Below, in pieces: positions 3,827-5,705 of a DNA stretch of 5,705 nt (positions are counted from its first letter, which is position 1; every line of letters starts with the position of its first letter). The stretch comes from Coriobacteriaceae bacterium (lineage in GTDB: Bacteria > Actinomycetota > Coriobacteriia > Coriobacteriales > QAMH01). Location: contig SFLO01000060.1 in the NCBI GenBank assembly GCA_004553405.1, positions 1-5,705 on the forward strand, read 5' to 3'. A program made the position numbers and the translations under genes. The notes beneath the pieces were generated by a model. That model saw only the letters and a program-made list of their open reading frames with translations. It did no database searches and had not been told where the DNA came from.

Positions 3827-5705
3827 CTAGGCGCCCAGGATCTCAATGACCTTGGCCATGGCTGCAGGGATGCCTGCGGCGTCCTTGCCGCCGGCCTGTG
3901 CCATGGCGGGCTTGCCACCGCCGCCGCCCTTGATGACGGGAGCGACGGCCTTGATCAGGTTGCCTGCGTGGAAGCCGGCCTCGACGGCGGCCTCGTTGGC
4001 GGCGGCCATCATCAGCGGAGCACCGGTCTCTGCGTTGCGGGCGAAGAACACCACGGCGTAGGGGGCCTTCTCGGCGCGCTTCTTGACGACGTCCCATGCC
4101 TCGCGCATGCCGTCGACCGTGCCCTTGCCCAGGTCCTCGACGATCAGCATGTAACCGTTGACCTCGATGGCAGCGTCGATGGCGTTTGCGATGCTGCCCT
4201 CAGAGGCGGCCTTGGCGGCGCGCTTGAGCTTGCCCTCGGCCTCCTTGGTGCGGGCCTGCAGGCCTGCGACGCGCTCGGCGACGTCCAGAGCGGGGCAGTT
4301 GAGCAGGCGGGAAGTCTGATGCAGCTCCTCGGTCTGGGCGGTGACGTAGTTGAAGGCGTCGAAGGAGGTCACAGCCTCGATGCGGCGGGTGTTGGCGCCC
4401 ACAGAGGTCTCCTGCACGATCTTGAGCAGGCCGATCTCTCCCGTGGAGCCCACGTGGGTGCCGCCGCAGAGCTCCTTGGAGAAGGAGCCCACCTCGACCA
4501 CGCGTACGAACTCGCCGTACTTCTCGCCGAAGAGGGCGAGCACGCCGTTCTCGCGGGCAGCGGTGAGGCTGGTCTCGTAGATGACGGTGGGCAGGTTGGA
4601 CATGATGATCTCGTTGGCGATGCGCTCGACCTCGGCGATCTGCTCGTGGTGCATCTGCTCGAAGTGCGTGAAGTCAAAGCGCAGGCGGTCCGGCGCAACC
4701 AGCGAGCCTGCCTGCTTGACATGGTCGCCCAGCACGGTGGTGAGGGCCTTCTGCAGGATGTGGGTGGCGGTGTGGTTGCGGGCGATGCGGGCGCGGCGCA
4801 GCGCGTCGATGGAAGCGGTGACGGCAGCGCCCTCCTCGAGGGTGCCGGCCTTCACGACGCCCTTGCACACGGGCAGGCCGGCCTCGGGCTTGACGGTGTT
4901 GGAGACCTCGACCTCGAGGCCATCTGCGGTGATGGTGCCGGTGTCGCCCACCTGGCCGCCCATCTCACCGTAGAAGGGGGTCTTGTCGAGCACGACGCAG
5001 ACCTCGGTGCCGGCGGCGGCAGAGCTCACGCGCTGGCCCTCGACCACGATGGCCTTGACGGTTGCCTCGGTGGAGTCCTCGACGTAGCCGGTGAACTCGG
5101 GCTCGCCCAGCTCCTCGAGCAGGGCGGCGTAGACGTCTGCGCCCAGGTCCCATGCGTCGTCCTTGCGGGCGTCGCGGGCGCGCTGGCGCTGGGCCTCCAT
5201 CTCGACGTTGAAGCCCTCCTCGTCGACCTCGATGCCCTGCTCTGCGCAGATCTCGCAGGTGAGCTCGAAGGGGAAGCCATAGGTGTCATGCAGGGTGAAG
5301 GCGATGGAACCGGAGAGGGTGTCGCCCTCCTTCAGGCCCTCGAGGGCGTCTTCCAGGAAGCCCTCGCCGTGGGCCAGGGTCTGGCGGAAGCGCTCCTCCT
5401 CAGACAGCAGGGTCTGGGCGATGAGCGCCTTGTTCTCGACGATCTCCGGGTACTCCTCGCCCATGGAGCGGATGATCTCCTCGAGGAACTCGCCCAGGAA
5501 GGGCTTGTCGATGCCCTGGATGTGGCCGTGGCGCACGGCGCGGCGCAGCAGGCGGCGCAGCACATAGCCGCGGCCCTCGTTGGAGGGCAGGATGCCGTCG
5601 CCGATCATGAACACGACGGCGCGGGAGTGGTCTGCCATGATGCGCAGGGAGAGGTCGACCTTGTACTCCTTGCCGTACTCCTTGCCGGTGAGGCGCTCGC
5701 CCACG
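3827..5705 (-). CDS. alaS: Alanyl-tRNA synthetase, C-terminal ~625 residues (5' end outside window)
   Basis: Charges tRNA-Ala with alanine in the cytoplasm and hydrolyses mischarged Ser/Gly-tRNA-Ala. The reading frame runs off the right edge; the first in-window codon is an internal GTG, not a start. In window residue numbers (first full codon = 1), the end of the aminoacylation/tRNA-binding part shows DHSRA (25-29) and SNEGRGYVLRRLLRRA (41-56). The editing domain carries FYGEMGGQVGDTG (244-256) and the zinc-site motifs HTATH (H311, H315) and CGGTH (C413, H417). The 98-residue spacing from H315 to C413 equals that recalled for E. coli AlaRS (568 to 666), so about 250 N-terminal residues are missing. 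The C-terminal DHHA1-type domain ends in a glycine-rich GGGGGKPAMAQAGG segment (593-606). The gene ends with TAG and is followed 24 bp later by ruvX, a common pairing. Family assignment is very secure. Confidence 0.97.
   Translation of the reverse strand, partial: VGERLTGKEYGKEYKVDLSLRIMADHSRAVVFMIGDGILPSNEGRGYVLRRLLRRAVRHGHIQGIDKPFLGEFLEEIIRSMGEEYPEIVENKALIAQTLLSEEERFRQTLAHGEGFLEDALEGLKEGDTLSGSIAFTLHDTYGFPFELTCEICAEQGIEVDEEGFNVEMEAQRQRARDARKDDAWDLGADVYAALLEELGEPEFTGYVEDSTEATVKAIVVEGQRVSSAAAGTEVCVVLDKTPFYGEMGGQVGDTGTITADGLEVEVSNTVKPEAGLPVCKGVVKAGTLEEGAAVTASIDALRRARIARNHTATHILQKALTTVLGDHVKQAGSLVAPDRLRFDFTHFEQMHHEQIAEVERIANEIIMSNLPTVIYETSLTAARENGVLALFGEKYGEFVRVVEVGSFSKELCGGTHVGSTGEIGLLKIVQETSVGANTRRIEAVTSFDAFNYVTAQTEELHQTSRLLNCPALDVAERVAGLQARTKEAEGKLKRAAKAASEGSIANAIDAAIEVNGYMLIVEDLGKGTVDGMREAWDVVKKRAEKAPYAVVFFARNAETGAPLMMAAANEAAVEAGFHAGNLIKAVAPVIKGGGGGKPAMAQAGGKDAAGIPAAMAKVIEILGA

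Noticed and set aside
3846..5567. Many open frames antisense or out of frame with alaS
   Set aside because: They are Arg/Ser/Ala-rich shadows produced by strong third-position GC bias in a highly conserved gene.

Overview
This is a GC-rich bacterial window in which all five recognisable genes lie on the minus strand and read right to left: alaS (3' part only), ruvX, mltG, a yqeG-type HAD phosphatase gene, and aroE. The gene order alaS-ruvX-mltG followed by aromatic-pathway genes, the high GC, and the short GGGGACAGGCCCC repeats suggest a Coriobacteriia-type actinobacterium (Eggerthellaceae, Atopobiaceae or similar). This assignment is inferred from gene order and style, not from a database match.

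Layout from right to left (direction of transcription): 5705-3827 holds about the last 625 residues of alanyl-tRNA synthetase. After 24 bp comes RuvX/YqgF, the Holliday-junction resolvase-like or pre-16S rRNA nuclease family (3802-3389). A 180-bp gap with no repeat and no evident gene leads to mltG (3208-2075), a membrane-anchored lytic transglycosylase that starts at GTG behind a strong Shine-Dalgarno sequence. A 108-bp gap is almost filled by four short repeats. Next is yqeG (1966-1430), then a 234-bp gap holding six more repeats, then aroE, shikimate dehydrogenase (1195-311). The last 310 bp have no gene. They hold an 11-bp tandem array next to the aroE stop, five more repeats, and at the extreme left a -10-like TACAAT and a strong Shine-Dalgarno sequence, both on the minus strand. 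These imply that another minus-strand gene starts just outside the window.

The genes are housekeeping: tRNA charging, rRNA or DNA processing, glycan-strand termination, a putative phosphatase and the shikimate pathway. They are probably co-transcribed at least in part, but no experiment or terminator here defines the transcription units.

The unusual content is non-coding. Fifteen copies of a repeat with an invariant 11-mer, GGCCTGTCCCC, all lie in the same orientation and only in the three gaps around yqeG and aroE. They appear as direct duplications of 43-48 bp, run up to the stop codons of mltG and yqeG, and vary in a way that breaks the possible hairpin without compensation. I see no complete novel gene system here; the repeat family is the best candidate for further work.
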